Source: Nitrospirota bacterium (lineage in GTDB: Bacteria > Patescibacteriota > Gracilibacteria > UBA1369 > LOWO2-01-FULL-3). From it: 32,021 nucleotides of DNA. The DNA is taken from positions 1 to 32,021 of the forward strand of contig JAUVQE010000005.1 in the NCBI GenBank assembly GCA_030598325.1, given 5' to 3'. Of the stretch, positions 7,846 through 14,196 are shown one piece after another. The translations under genes and the position numbers were made by a program. The notes under the pieces were generated by a model that saw nothing but the letters and a program-made list of their open reading frames with translations, did no database searches and was not told the DNA's origin. Within the stretch, counting starts at the first letter, position 1. Each line of letters opens with the position of its first letter.

Positions 7846-9795
7846 ATGGCTCCTGACGATTTTGAAACAGAGGATACTGAACCGCAGATACGTCCCATAA
7901 GAGACACACAAACGGGCTTGGAATCGCCGGATCTTGGTGTGGCATCGGGAGAAATTGATGTATCCGGTGTGCTTGAAGAAAAACATGAAGAGCCTGTTGA
8001 AGTTTCTGAAGATTCTACAGTTGAAAGCGAAATACCTGTTGAACATGTAACGGATGGCAGTTTATCAGGGAAGGTTGAAGAAGCTGAAGAAGCTGAAGAA
8101 GCTGAAGAAGAGGAGAATGAGTTTGATGATGGAGCAGAGGGATGGAAACCGGTATCGAGTACTGCTCCTGCACCTGTAATACTAGAATCCTCAGAGGAAT
8201 TTTTGGAAGAACTTTCAGAAGAATTCTCGGAGGAAGATCTAGAGAAAGCTTCTCAACAAGGGGAAATTCCTAAAGGGGTCATGGAAGAAGAGCCGAAAAT
8301 TTCTTTTCCATACTCTCAATTACTGATGGAAAAAAAAGATTATGGAACTCCAGGAAATCCTGTTGTTTATAGTCATTTGGAAATAGGGGAAAAGGGGGAA
8401 AAGGTGGAAGAAGAGCTAAGAGAAGCGCTAAGAAAAGTGCCGGAAAAAAAGCCGGAAACTCCTTCAAAAATAATGGATTGGCTAAGAAGGCGTAGCTTGG
8501 TTGTAAGTTTAATAACGGTTGGTGTAGTAGCGACCTCTGCTATTGGATATGGGACTTATAAAGACTGCGGTGCAGATGACGGTAAAAGTAAGAAACCAAC
8601 TGCCGGGGAAAAGCTTGCGCATAAAAAAGGCGCTGATGCAGGTGTACGAACATTTCAGGATATTGAAGAGGCTCTTGATGCAGGTATAGCTGTAAAAATG
8701 GATGCCGCATCGAAAGATATTCAGGATGCAAGGCCCATTCCGGATGCAAAAACTGTTCCGGATGCAAGCGTTACAAAGCAACCGATAAAAGTTGCAGTAA
8801 AAAGCCCTCCAAAATCTCCTAAAAAAGTACCGAGTTTGAAGGTGAAATCAGCAGCTAAACAGGAAGCTGGATTAATGAATATTGATTCAGGGTCTTTGGA
8901 TGATCTTCCTGAAGGTAAATTTAAACGAATGTTTAATGGCGAACCGGTTCCGGTTGAAGATATGCCAGGAGGAATCATTTCTCGTTACATGGAAGAGAAT
9001 TTGTTAGAAGGGGCGTCACGTGCTGAAAAGAGAGCATATAAAAAACACTTAAAAAAATTAGAAAAAGGATGGCTCATGTATATGAAACATATTGAGTCAA
9101 AAGTTGAAAGGAAATTATCAAGTGGAAAACATGTGTCTGAAAAAGATATGGCTGAATATGAGTGGTTCAAAAATGTATATTCAAAATCCAATAAAAAAAG
9201 ATACAGGCAGGCGGGGTGGATGTTCGACAAATATCAAAAATTGAAAGATAAGAAATCCACTAAAGCAAAATGGTATAAAAAAGTTTTCAAAATGGGTAAA
9301 GGCTTTATGCAGGGATTGCATAAGCTAAATCCACATATTAAGAGTTTTAATGCTGTGGAACCGGGAACAAAGGTGTCTCTTTCTAAAAAGACGGGAAAGG
9401 TCATGCAGGTGTTGGGAACAATTGTGAATTGGGCTAAATCGATGGGCAAGAAAACTCCTAAAGAGGCAGTTATTACAGGAGAAATTCAGGTTGATAGTCC
9501 TAATGTTATGTTTGCGGCTAATCAAAGTATTCCCGAGGTTGTTCAAGACACCAGGAGTGTGATTGTTGAAGATATTGAAGCGGACGAAGAGACGGCTGAA
9601 TCACTGGTACAAGGGATAATAAAGGATGTTAAGGAGAAATCGGATGTTGATAATTACTACGCTGAATATGAGGTGAAAAAGCCGGAAGACGAATCAGATG
9701 TTGGTAATTATTATGCAGAATATGAGGTTGAAGAAGAAGATTATTACGCTGAATATGAGGTGAAAAAGCCGATTATTATGCTGAATACGAAGTGA
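7846..9795 (+). CDS. Single-pass membrane protein with C-terminal YYAEYEV repeats, function unknown
   Basis: 649 residues, not recognised. Residues 1-205 are very acidic, with a run of EEAEEAE repeats. One transmembrane helix follows at about 216-237 (SLVVSLITVGVVATSAIGYG). Next come an Ala/Lys/Pro-rich linker and a highly basic, probably helical region (about 370-520). The C-terminal end from about residue 601 holds tandem repeats of the form DVxNYYAEYEV-KKP. The last in-frame residues (IIMLNTK) do not fit, whereas the -1 frame continues the repeat (DYYAEYEVIKPGDES, then DVDDFYAEYEVG) to a TAA at 9852-9854. The annotated end is therefore a frameshift inside the repeats: real, phase-variable, or an assembly error. 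The start is the first ATG after a strong promoter; there is no Shine-Dalgarno sequence. Confidence 0.75.
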   Translation: MAPDDFETEDTEPQIRPIRDTQTGLESPDLGVASGEIDVSGVLEEKHEEPVEVSEDSTVESEIPVEHVTDGSLSGKVEEAEEAEEAEEEENEFDDGAEGWKPVSSTAPAPVILESSEEFLEELSEEFSEEDLEKASQQGEIPKGVMEEEPKISFPYSQLLMEKKDYGTPGNPVVYSHLEIGEKGEKVEEELREALRKVPEKKPETPSKIMDWLRRRSLVVSLITVGVVATSAIGYGTYKDCGADDGKSKKPTAGEKLAHKKGADAGVRTFQDIEEALDAGIAVKMDAASKDIQDARPIPDAKTVPDASVTKQPIKVAVKSPPKSPKKVPSLKVKSAAKQEAGLMNIDSGSLDDLPEGKFKRMFNGEPVPVEDMPGGIISRYMEENLLEGASRAEKRAYKKHLKKLEKGWLMYMKHIESKVERKLSSGKHVSEKDMAEYEWFKNVYSKSNKKRYRQAGWMFDKYQKLKDKKSTKAKWYKKVFKMGKGFMQGLHKLNPHIKSFNAVEPGTKVSLSKKTGKVMQVLGTIVNWAKSMGKKTPKEAVITGEIQVDSPNVMFAANQSIPEVVQDTRSVIVEDIEADEETAESLVQGIIKDVKEKSDVDNYYAEYEVKKPEDESDVGNYYAEYEVEEEDYYAEYEVKKPIIMLNTK

Positions 9796-9858
9796 TAAAG
9801 CCGGGGGATGAGTCGGATGTTGATGATTTCTATGCTGAGTATGAAGTTGGATAAGAGG

Positions 9859-9879
9859 GGAACGCTGAATTCGCGTTCC
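9859..9879. terminator. Hairpin after the YYAEYEV-repeat gene
   Basis: GGAACGC and GCGTTCC pair across the 7-base loop TGAATTC just after the extended reading frame ends at 9854. There is no T-run, so termination is a guess. It overlaps the repeat that follows both minus-strand tRNAs. Confidence 0.35.
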
Positions 9880-9912
9880 TTCCGCTAAAACGGATCGCGA
9901 AACTCGCTATTG
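9868..9912 (-). repeat. tRNA 3'-trailer repeat, copy A
   Basis: Shares AATTCGCGTTCCTTCCG (9868-9884), GGATCGC and CTCGCTATTG (9903-9912) in the same order with 11939-11980. In both places the repeat begins 2 bases beyond the CCA end of a minus-strand tRNA. Confidence 0.7.
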
Positions 9913-9914
9913 CG

Positions 9915-10004
9915 TGGCGGAGAGAGGGGGATTCGAACCCCCGGTGACATTGCTGCCACACACGCTTTCCGGGCGTGCGCCTTCGACCGCTCGGCCATCT
10001 CTCC
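9915..10004 (-). tRNA. tRNA-Ser(GGA), CCA encoded
   Basis: A 90-nt class II tRNA. The acceptor stem GGAGAGA pairs with TCTCTCC, followed by discriminator G73 and a genome-encoded CCA (9917-9915). The long variable arm and the D arm with GCGGTCGAAGGC are those of tRNA-Ser. The anticodon stem CACGC/GCGTG encloses the loop CCGGAAA, which places GGA at 34-36 and reads UCC/UCU codons. The base at position 33 is C where nearly all tRNAs have U. The T arm CGGGGGTTCGAATCCCCC is normal. Confidence 0.95.
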
Positions 10005-10022
10005 CTGAAAATTTACCCTGTT

Positions 10023-10031
10023 ATTCTAGCA
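10023..10031 (-). promoter_or_regulatory. Extended -10 box for tRNA-Ser
   Basis: On the minus strand TGC-TAGAAT ends 18 bases before the tRNA 5' end. No clear -35 box is visible, consistent with an extended -10 promoter. Confidence 0.5.
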
Positions 10032-10086
10032 AGAATAGGGTATGTGTGGTATCTTTTGTTGCAAGTGTCATATAATTTTCAAAGCC

Positions 10087-10464
10087 ATGAATTTACAAGA
10101 AGAAAGAATAGAAGTAGTCGAGCCTGATGAATTAAGGAAAGACCAGGTTGCTTTTTTAAATGACATTTGCGAAAGATTTGTTTTGGATCGTTTTGGACCG
10201 AAAATCGATAAACAGGAGTGTATGGATTCTTCTGAAGCGGAACGAATAGTGGCGTTGGAGCTTCCCGGTTATTTGCAGACTGTTTGTGAGTCTTCGAAAT
10301 CTCCCACGAAGATGGTTTATCCTGTTCTTGATGCTATGAGACTTATTGCGGATAAGCGTTTGCATGTTGTGTCCATTTTTATGGAAGCTTATCGTGGGGC
10401 AGAGATTGGGACGATGAGGGACGTTACGAGTGGCCAAATTGGATCGGAGGCTCCTTTAAATTAA
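10087..10464 (+). CDS. Small acidic cytoplasmic protein, unknown function
   Basis: 125 residues from the ATG at 10087 (MNLQEERIEVVEPDELRKD). An earlier ATG at 10042 is rejected because a TATAAT box at 10071-10076 lies between them; it would give a transcript with a leader of only a few bases. The protein is soluble and mostly helical, with no motif I recognise. A core segment (ALELPGYLQTVCESS then MVYPVLDAMRLIADKRLHVVSIFMEAYRG) looks globular. It is followed 26 bases later by the M50 protease gene and is probably co-transcribed with it. Confidence 0.65.
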   Translation: MNLQEERIEVVEPDELRKDQVAFLNDICERFVLDRFGPKIDKQECMDSSEAERIVALELPGYLQTVCESSKSPTKMVYPVLDAMRLIADKRLHVVSIFMEAYRGAEIGTMRDVTSGQIGSEAPLN

Positions 10465-10490
10465 TTTTTTTGGCGGTTTAAGAATTATTC

Positions 10491-11123
10491 ATGGATGTTG
10501 TTGGATTTTTATATTTTCTGGTCGCGCTCATCGTGACTTTGACTGTGCATGAGGCGTCGCATGCTTTGGTGGCTTATTACCTTGGGGATCCTACCGCGAA
10601 GATGAGGGGTAGACTGACGCTGAACCCCATTGCTCATCTTGATCTTATGGGGAGTCTTGTTTTTATTTTGACTCAGAGAATCGGGTGGGGGAAGCCGGTT
10701 CCCATTAATCCGGCGAATTTTAAAAATCCGGTGAGGGATAGTGCTTTGACCGCTTTGGCGGGGCCGATGTCGAATTTTATTCTGGCTTTTATTGTTGTTT
10801 TGCCGTGGAAATATGTGGGCGATTACATGCCGAGGTTTTTATTGACCGAGTTGCAGTATATTTTTCATATAAGTATTTTTCTGGGGATTTTTAATCTTTT
10901 TCCTTTTCCTCCGCTGGATGGATCGAAGATTTTGGGATTGATTATTCCGCGTGGGTGGCATCGTGGATATCAGAGATACTTGTATGGTGGAATGAAATAT
11001 TTCGTTGCGATAATATTGATTGATGTTTTTATTTTGGCGGACTTTGTTGGATTCTCGATTTTCAGTAGAGTGATGACGTTTTTGCACGATATTGTCAGCG
11101 CGGTGCTTTGGCTTGGCACATGA
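10491..11123 (+). CDS. Site-2 protease family membrane metalloprotease (peptidase M50)
   Basis: A 210-residue integral membrane zinc protease that cuts substrates within the membrane. The zinc motif HEASH is at residues 20-24 in the first helix. The third ligand motif NLFPFPPLDG is at 135-144, with Asp143. LNPIAHLD (44-51) and the GPMSN segment (91-95) are typical of the short M50 (rhomboid-like fold free, SpoIVFB/Rip-type) group without PDZ or CBS domains. Four to five hydrophobic helices are visible. The small size matches uncharacterised bacterial and archaeal site-2 proteases. The substrate is unknown; an anti-sigma factor or membrane peptide remnants would be usual. It ends with TGA. Confidence 0.93.
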   Translation: MDVVGFLYFLVALIVTLTVHEASHALVAYYLGDPTAKMRGRLTLNPIAHLDLMGSLVFILTQRIGWGKPVPINPANFKNPVRDSALTALAGPMSNFILAFIVVLPWKYVGDYMPRFLLTELQYIFHISIFLGIFNLFPFPPLDGSKILGLIIPRGWHRGYQRYLYGGMKYFVAIILIDVFILADFVGFSIFSRVMTFLHDIVSAVLWLGT

Positions 11124-11403
11124 TGTAGGGGAAGGCGGGAGAAATTTATACTTTATATTGTATTTCGAATTTTTGCAAATGGCTTATTTGGGTGCTTTAC
11201 ATCGGTTTTTCTTTTAGGTAGAATGGGGTTGCTCTGCTTTGTACGTCAGGGTTCTGAGATAATTTTCTCTCTAAATTGTGTTAAGGGAGTCTAACATTTC
11301 TTTCTCGCCGTGGCGGGATGGCTGAGGACACCCACTTGGTTTCCAGGGAGCACAATTGCCAGGACTGCAACGGCACGGTGGAGACAAAAAATTTCTTTTA
11401 ATA
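11124..11403. other. Intergenic region with a GC-rich structured segment
   Basis: 280 bases without a supported gene. The first 160 bases are AT-rich and show nothing clear. At 11289-11385 the GC content rises and complementary pieces appear: GTCT (11289-11292) with AGAC at the far end (11382-11385), CCGTG with CACGG, CTTGG-TTT-CCAGG, and TTGC-CAGGACT-GCAA. This may be a structured RNA, a repeat copy, or the 3' region of the adjacent minus-strand PGPGW gene. It does not match any RNA family that I can recognise. Confidence 0.4.
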
Positions 11404-11595
11404 TTAGTTTTTGTTCCAGAGCCTTTTTAGCCTGTTTTTTAATTTTCCAAAAACTTTTTTTCCGTGCTTTGGACTGAAGAGGACAAGAGCTCCAAGCAGG
11501 AAAGGCCAACCTGGGAGGATTGGTATCAGAAAGCCAATAATCGCGATTATTAGGGCAAAAAAACTTAGTATAATGCGGAAGAATTTTTTTATCAG
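11404..11595 (-). CDS. PGPGW-family small transmembrane protein with a non-standard start
   Basis: 63 residues with two hydrophobic segments. FFRIILSFFALIIAIIGFLI leads into PILPGWPFLLGALVLFSP, then comes the basic tail KHGKKVFGKLKNRLKRLW. The LPGWPFLLxG(L)xLxSP signature is that of the PGPGW putative transmembrane protein family; the function is unknown. No ATG, GTG or TTG is available. Two consecutive in-frame TAA codons lie four codons upstream of a CTG at 11595, which I take as the start; the following ATA is the alternative. The reading frame is intact, so a rare start codon is more likely than decay, but a lost ATG or a sequencing error is possible. It is divergent from the DUF5679 gene. 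Confidence 0.7.
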   Translation of the reverse strand: MIKKFFRIILSFFALIIAIIGFLIPILPGWPFLLGALVLFSPKHGKKVFGKLKNRLKRLWNKN

Positions 11596-11648
11596 TGTGG
11601 TGGTTTATTAGAGAAATATGAATTTTCCCTCTTGATTTTATCATAATA

Positions 11649-11657
11649 TGCTATACT
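11649..11657 (+). promoter_or_regulatory. Extended -10 promoter of the DUF5679 gene
   Basis: TGC-TATACT with the last base at 11657, 30 bases before the ATG at 11688. TTGATT at 11632-11637 is a possible but closely spaced (14 bases) -35 box. Confidence 0.55.
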
Positions 11658-11687
11658 GCGTTCAGTTTATTATTTAATCTTAATTTT

Positions 11688-11834
11688 ATGGAAGGTTATT
11701 GCGTAAAATGTAAGGCTAAAAGGGAAATGGCAGACGCCGAAGAAGTTACTATGAAGAACGGACGATCTGCGATGAAAGGAAAATGTTCCAAGTGTGGAAC
11801 CGGAATGTACAGAATTCTTGGAATGAAGAAGTAG
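11688..11834 (+). CDS. Small zinc-ribbon protein, DUF5679 family
   Basis: 48 residues: MEGYCVKCKAKR, then the segment EVTMKNGRSAMKG, then CSKCGTGMYRILG. Two CxxC pairs (C5/C8 and C33/C36) form a rubredoxin-like zinc ribbon. The pattern YCVKCKAKREM...KNGRxAxKGxCxxCGTxMxRILG is that of DUF5679, a short conserved protein of bacteria and archaea with unknown function. The frame is unambiguous and a -10 box precedes it. There is no Shine-Dalgarno sequence in the AT-rich leader. Confidence 0.88.
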   Translation: MEGYCVKCKAKREMADAEEVTMKNGRSAMKGKCSKCGTGMYRILGMKK

Positions 11835-11938
11835 GACGGATCGAGAAGACCTGCTAACGAACACTATTTAGATGGCAATGGGGGGATAAGCCATTCTTCT
11901 TTTTGTAAATGCGGTTTCGGCTTCGTTACGGATCGCTA

Positions 11939-11980
11939 AATTCGCGTTCCTTCCGTTATGGATCGCTTTTCTCGCTATTG
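11939..11980 (-). repeat. tRNA 3'-trailer repeat, copy B
   Basis: Second copy of the element at 9868-9912, here 2 bases beyond the CCA of tRNA-Thr. A further partial echo (CGTTACGGATCGCT versus CGTTATGGATCGCT) lies just before it at about 11924-11937, so part of the unit is itself repeated. Confidence 0.7.
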
Positions 11981-11982
11981 TC

Positions 11983-12057
11983 TGGAGCCGCGAGGGGGAT
12001 TTGAACCCCCGACCCCCTGCTTACCATGCAGATGCTCTACCCCTGAGCTATCGCGGC
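11983..12057 (-). tRNA. tRNA-Thr(GGU), CCA encoded
   Basis: Acceptor GCCGCGA pairs with TCGCGGC, with discriminator U73 and encoded CCA (11985-11983). The D arm has AGCTCAGGGGTAGAGC. The anticodon arm TCTGC/GCAGG encloses the loop ATGGTAA, so the anticodon is GGU (threonine ACC/ACU). The T arm is CGGGGGTTCAAATCCCCC. All arms are intact. Confidence 0.95.
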
Positions 12058-12071
12058 GTGATTGCTGGATT

Positions 12072-12100
12072 AGAATAGGGGGGATTTTTCGTGGATGCAA
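12072..12100 (-). promoter_or_regulatory. Promoter of tRNA-Thr
   Basis: On the minus strand TTGCAT (12100-12095), 17 bases, TATTCT (12077-12072). The box ends 14 bases upstream of the tRNA 5' end. Confidence 0.65.
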
Positions 12101-12150
12101 GATAAAAATATGTAATTTTAGAACGGTTTTGTTTCGTTGTTGTGGTAGGG

Positions 12151-12182
12151 GTCCCGCGCGCAATGTTTTTTGCGCGCGGGAC
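12151..12182 (-). terminator. Strong 13-bp hairpin after the small membrane protein gene
   Basis: GTCCCGCGCGCAA (12151-12163) and TTGCGCGCGGGAC (12170-12182) pair perfectly across a 6-base loop. It lies 11 bases beyond the stop of the minus-strand gene. There is no T-run after it on the minus strand, so it may act as a transcript-stabilising 3' hairpin rather than a classical terminator. Confidence 0.6.
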
Positions 12183-12193
12183 AGAGTGACCGG

Positions 12194-12463
12194 CTATTTG
12201 CTGAACATATAGAGGAGGCCTCGCACGACGGTGATGGCCAGAGCGGCTATGGCTACGCCTTTTTCCCTGAATATCACAAACCCTGTGATTGCCATTGCCC
12301 AGAACAGGAGTGCGAAGTAGACACTTCCCAGCTCTGTTTCTTTGTCGCTTAGGAAGTCGCGAAGTGTAACCACGGTCAGAACGACCCATATAGTGGCTAC
12401 CCCCAGCCCGATGAAGGTTAATGCGTAAGGCATGCTGTCAACGAGACGTTTGAGATCTTCCAT
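12194..12463 (-). CDS. Small integral membrane protein, function unknown
   Basis: 89 residues (MEDLKRLVDSMPYALTFIG...) with three hydrophobic segments: ALTFIGLGVATIWVVLTVV, VYFALLFWAMAITGFVIF and VAIAALAITVVRGLLYMF. The family is not recognised. There are two adjacent ATGs (12466 and 12463); the second has the better spacing, 7 bases from a GGAG. This is the only gene in the window with a clear Shine-Dalgarno sequence (AAGGAGA), and it has a promoter, a leader of about 85 bases and a strong 3' hairpin. That expression signature and its higher GC content differ from the neighbours, which could indicate a transferred gene or strong, regulated expression. Confidence 0.75.
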   Translation of the reverse strand: MEDLKRLVDSMPYALTFIGLGVATIWVVLTVVTLRDFLSDKETELGSVYFALLFWAMAITGFVIFREKGVAIAALAITVVRGLLYMFSK

Positions 12464-12469
12464 CATTGT

Positions 12470-12476
12470 TCTCCTT
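12470..12476 (-). promoter_or_regulatory. Shine-Dalgarno sequence that sets the start at 12463
   Basis: AAGGAGA on the minus strand. GGAG is 4 bases from the first ATG (12466) and 7 from the second (12463). Upstream in the leader, CCCTT and AAGGG can pair across a short loop. Confidence 0.75.
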
Positions 12477-12556
12477 TTTTCCAAATAGCAAGTCCCTTTA
12501 TTCGTTAAGGGCCTGCATTGATTAATTTGCGGCTCCAGAACACACAAAAGGAACTG

Positions 12557-12586
12557 ATTATATATTAATTAAAATTATTATTGCAA
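12557..12586 (-). promoter_or_regulatory. Promoter of the small membrane protein gene
   Basis: On the minus strand TTGCAA (12586-12581), 18 bases, TATAAT (12562-12557). It is divergent from the bL33 promoter, with the two -35 boxes only 17 bases apart. Confidence 0.7.
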
Positions 12587-12603
12587 GTATTTTTTCATTT
12601 CCA

Positions 12604-12631
12604 TTGACTTTGACCTTATTTTCGCTAATAT
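12604..12631 (+). promoter_or_regulatory. Promoter of rpmG
   Basis: TTGACT (12604-12609), 16 bases, TAATAT (12626-12631). It gives a leader of about 18 bases without a Shine-Dalgarno sequence. Confidence 0.6.
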
Positions 12632-12655
12632 TCCTTTGCTCTAAACACAAAAGTT

Positions 12656-12835
12656 ATGGCGAAAGGGAAAAGTCAGTATGCAACTTGGTTTTGCGGAGAT
12701 TGTAATCGCGGGAATTACTTAAGTTATTATCCTAGGAATCGGGGTGACGAGATTGTTAAGGGTTTGAAAAAGTTTTGTCCTCAGTGCAGGAAGCACATTG
12801 TTCATAAAAGGAAAGATACGAAGAAGGGGAATTAA
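12656..12835 (+). CDS. rpmG: 50S ribosomal protein bL33
   Basis: 59 residues, a structural protein of the large ribosomal subunit near the E site. The zinc-binding form with two CxxC pairs (C13/C16 and C41/C44) is clear: WFCGDCNRGNYLSYYPRNRG, then KKFCPQCRKHIVHKRKD. The FCPxCRKHxxHKxxK ending is diagnostic. It is followed 75 bases downstream by tRNA-Trp, an order that is common in bacteria (rpmG-tRNA-Trp-secE). Here secE is not found after the tRNA. Confidence 0.95.
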   Translation: MAKGKSQYATWFCGDCNRGNYLSYYPRNRGDEIVKGLKKFCPQCRKHIVHKRKDTKKGN

Positions 12836-12864
12836 GGCGGATAGGGTGAACTTTTGTAAAATGG

Positions 12865-12894
12865 TTGGCAATGGTTTTGGGCTTTTGTTATAGT
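12865..12894 (+). promoter_or_regulatory. Promoter of tRNA-Trp
   Basis: TTGGCA (12865-12870), 18 bases, TATAGT (12889-12894). It ends 16 bases before the tRNA. Confidence 0.65.
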
Positions 12895-12910
12895 TTGGTG
12901 TGTGAAATAA

Positions 12911-12985
12911 AGGCCCATAGTGTTAACGGTAGCACGTTGGTTTCCAAAACCAAAAGTAGGGGTTCAAATCCTCTTGGGCCTGCCA
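12911..12985 (+). tRNA. tRNA-Trp(CCA), 3' CCA encoded
   Basis: Acceptor AGGCCCA pairs with TGGGCCT, followed by G73 and encoded CCA (12983-12985). The anticodon stem TTGGT/ACCAA encloses TTCCAAA, so the anticodon CCA is at 12944-12946. The T arm is AGGGG-TTCAAAT-CCTCT. The D arm is short but present (GTG...CAC). It reads UGG only; no UCA anticodon is seen, consistent with UGA as stop. Confidence 0.95.
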
Positions 12986-12990
12986 GTGAG

Positions 12991-13045
12991 AGTTGATTTC
13001 CAACCCGGCAGAGTGCCGGGCAAATCCTCTTGGGCCTGCCAGTGA
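12991..13045 (+). pseudogene. Tandem partial copy of the tRNA-Trp 3' half
   Basis: From about 12935 onwards the tRNA is repeated with a period of 56 bases. GTTGGTTTCCAA (12936) returns as GTTGATTTCCAA (12992), and a perfect 25-base block covering the T-arm 3' side, acceptor and CCA plus GTGA (12965-12989) returns at 13021-13045. The middle has diverged to CCCGGCA-GAG-TGCCGGG (13004-13020), a 7-bp hairpin. The D arm and 5' acceptor strand are missing, so it cannot be a tRNA alone. Confidence 0.8.
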
Positions 13046-13053
13046 TTTAATTT

Positions 13054-14196
13054 TTATAATTCATCCGGAGTTGGCAAAAGGAATGTTTTTGAAAATCGCA
13101 ATTCTCCCAAAATTATTAACTGTGGTCCTATGATTTTGTACCATATCGTTAAAATAGCGCCTCGTAACTCTTTTGATTTGGCTTTCTGCGCAAGTTCCAT
13201 AAGAGTGACATAGTGCTTTTTACATAGTTGTTCAAATGCTTCTTTGTCCAAGGATTCAAGATCATGAGGAATAATTTGTAAATTTTGAGTTTTTTCCAGT
13301 AAACCCAGCGCTTCTTGAACGACGAGTTGCGGCTCTTCATTACATTTCGCAAGAAATTCATATACTTTTACTTCTGATTCCGGATATGAAAAATTAAACG
13401 CTTCGGGTGTATGGAATTTTTTCTGGGGAGCAAAACTTTTGTTCCGGAAAGTAAATGCGGCAAGAGTGTCATCCGATACTTCAAAATCCAAATCCCCTTC
13501 AGGGCCAGTCAGTGAATTTATCATGCTTAAAATAAAAGCATTGGAAATATGGAGTTTTTGCTCTTCACTCTCTGTTTTATTGATATAATTTTTAATAAGA
13601 TTTACAAGAGAAATTCTTAGGCTGGGTGAAATAATCTTATTCCAACAGGATCTTAAATGACCTCCAATTGCCAATAAGTCATCATCATTTTGATATCTTT
13701 CCATTAATTGTTTAACAGTCTCTTTAATTATCTCTTTAAGACAGATAATGTTAATATCCCACATTTTCTCTTGGACATTGATCTTCGTTGTTTTCTCCAT
13801 TTCGCCATGTAAAGCGTTGTATATATCTTGTGCGGAAGCATTTGAATTAATAAGCGGATCTAACTTGGTTATTACTTGTTCTGCAAGCACATCATCCGCA
13901 ATATTTCTTTCCTGAAGAACCTGTCTGCTTTTTTCCGCAAAATAAATCATCAATGTGCGTGGAGTAGGTCTTGTAACGGCCTTGTCAGCATCTTCATCAT
14001 CTTGAAATCGGTCTGAACCACCATCCAAATCTATTTTTTCCTGGCTTTTGGCAAGTAGACGAAAAACCTCAAGCTCTTCTTCATCCATAATAGGAGTGTG
14101 GACATTTTGATAATCAAATTCTTCAAATTCTTCATGTCCTTCATGCTCTTTATGTTCTTCAAATTCTCCATTATCTCCATTATTTTCAGTAGCCAT
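13054..14196 (-). CDS. Cytoplasmic helical protein with internal duplication, unknown
   Basis: 380 residues, not recognised. Residues 1-40 are very acidic, with Glu/His runs (EEHKEHEGHEEFEEFD). The rest is soluble and predicted helical. The two halves look related: EVFRLLAKSQEK near residue 43 matches KVYEFLAKCNEE near 265, and HLRSCWNKIISPSLRISLV matches AILTIWYKIIGPQLIILGE. There is no signal peptide or membrane segment. The start follows a TTGACA promoter with a short leader. Its own promoter and a 129-base gap separate it from the two upstream minus-strand genes. Confidence 0.7.
   Translation of the reverse strand: MATENNGDNGEFEEHKEHEGHEEFEEFDYQNVHTPIMDEEELEVFRLLAKSQEKIDLDGGSDRFQDDEDADKAVTRPTPRTLMIYFAEKSRQVLQERNIADDVLAEQVITKLDPLINSNASAQDIYNALHGEMEKTTKINVQEKMWDINIICLKEIIKETVKQLMERYQNDDDLLAIGGHLRSCWNKIISPSLRISLVNLIKNYINKTESEEQKLHISNAFILSMINSLTGPEGDLDFEVSDDTLAAFTFRNKSFAPQKKFHTPEAFNFSYPESEVKVYEFLAKCNEEPQLVVQEALGLLEKTQNLQIIPHDLESLDKEAFEQLCKKHYVTLMELAQKAKSKELRGAILTIWYKIIGPQLIILGELRFSKTFLLPTPDEL

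Noticed and set aside
11287-11385. SRP RNA or a self-cleaving ribozyme
   Set aside because: The conserved GGAAG and AGCAGCC SRP loop is absent, and no ribozyme core could be matched on either strand.
11411-11611. 66-residue plus-strand reading frame
   Set aside because: It is antisense to the PGPGW protein, whose family motif is clear on the minus strand.
11958-12389. Reading frames over the tRNA-Thr region on both strands
   Set aside because: They translate the tRNA itself and the antisense of the small membrane protein.
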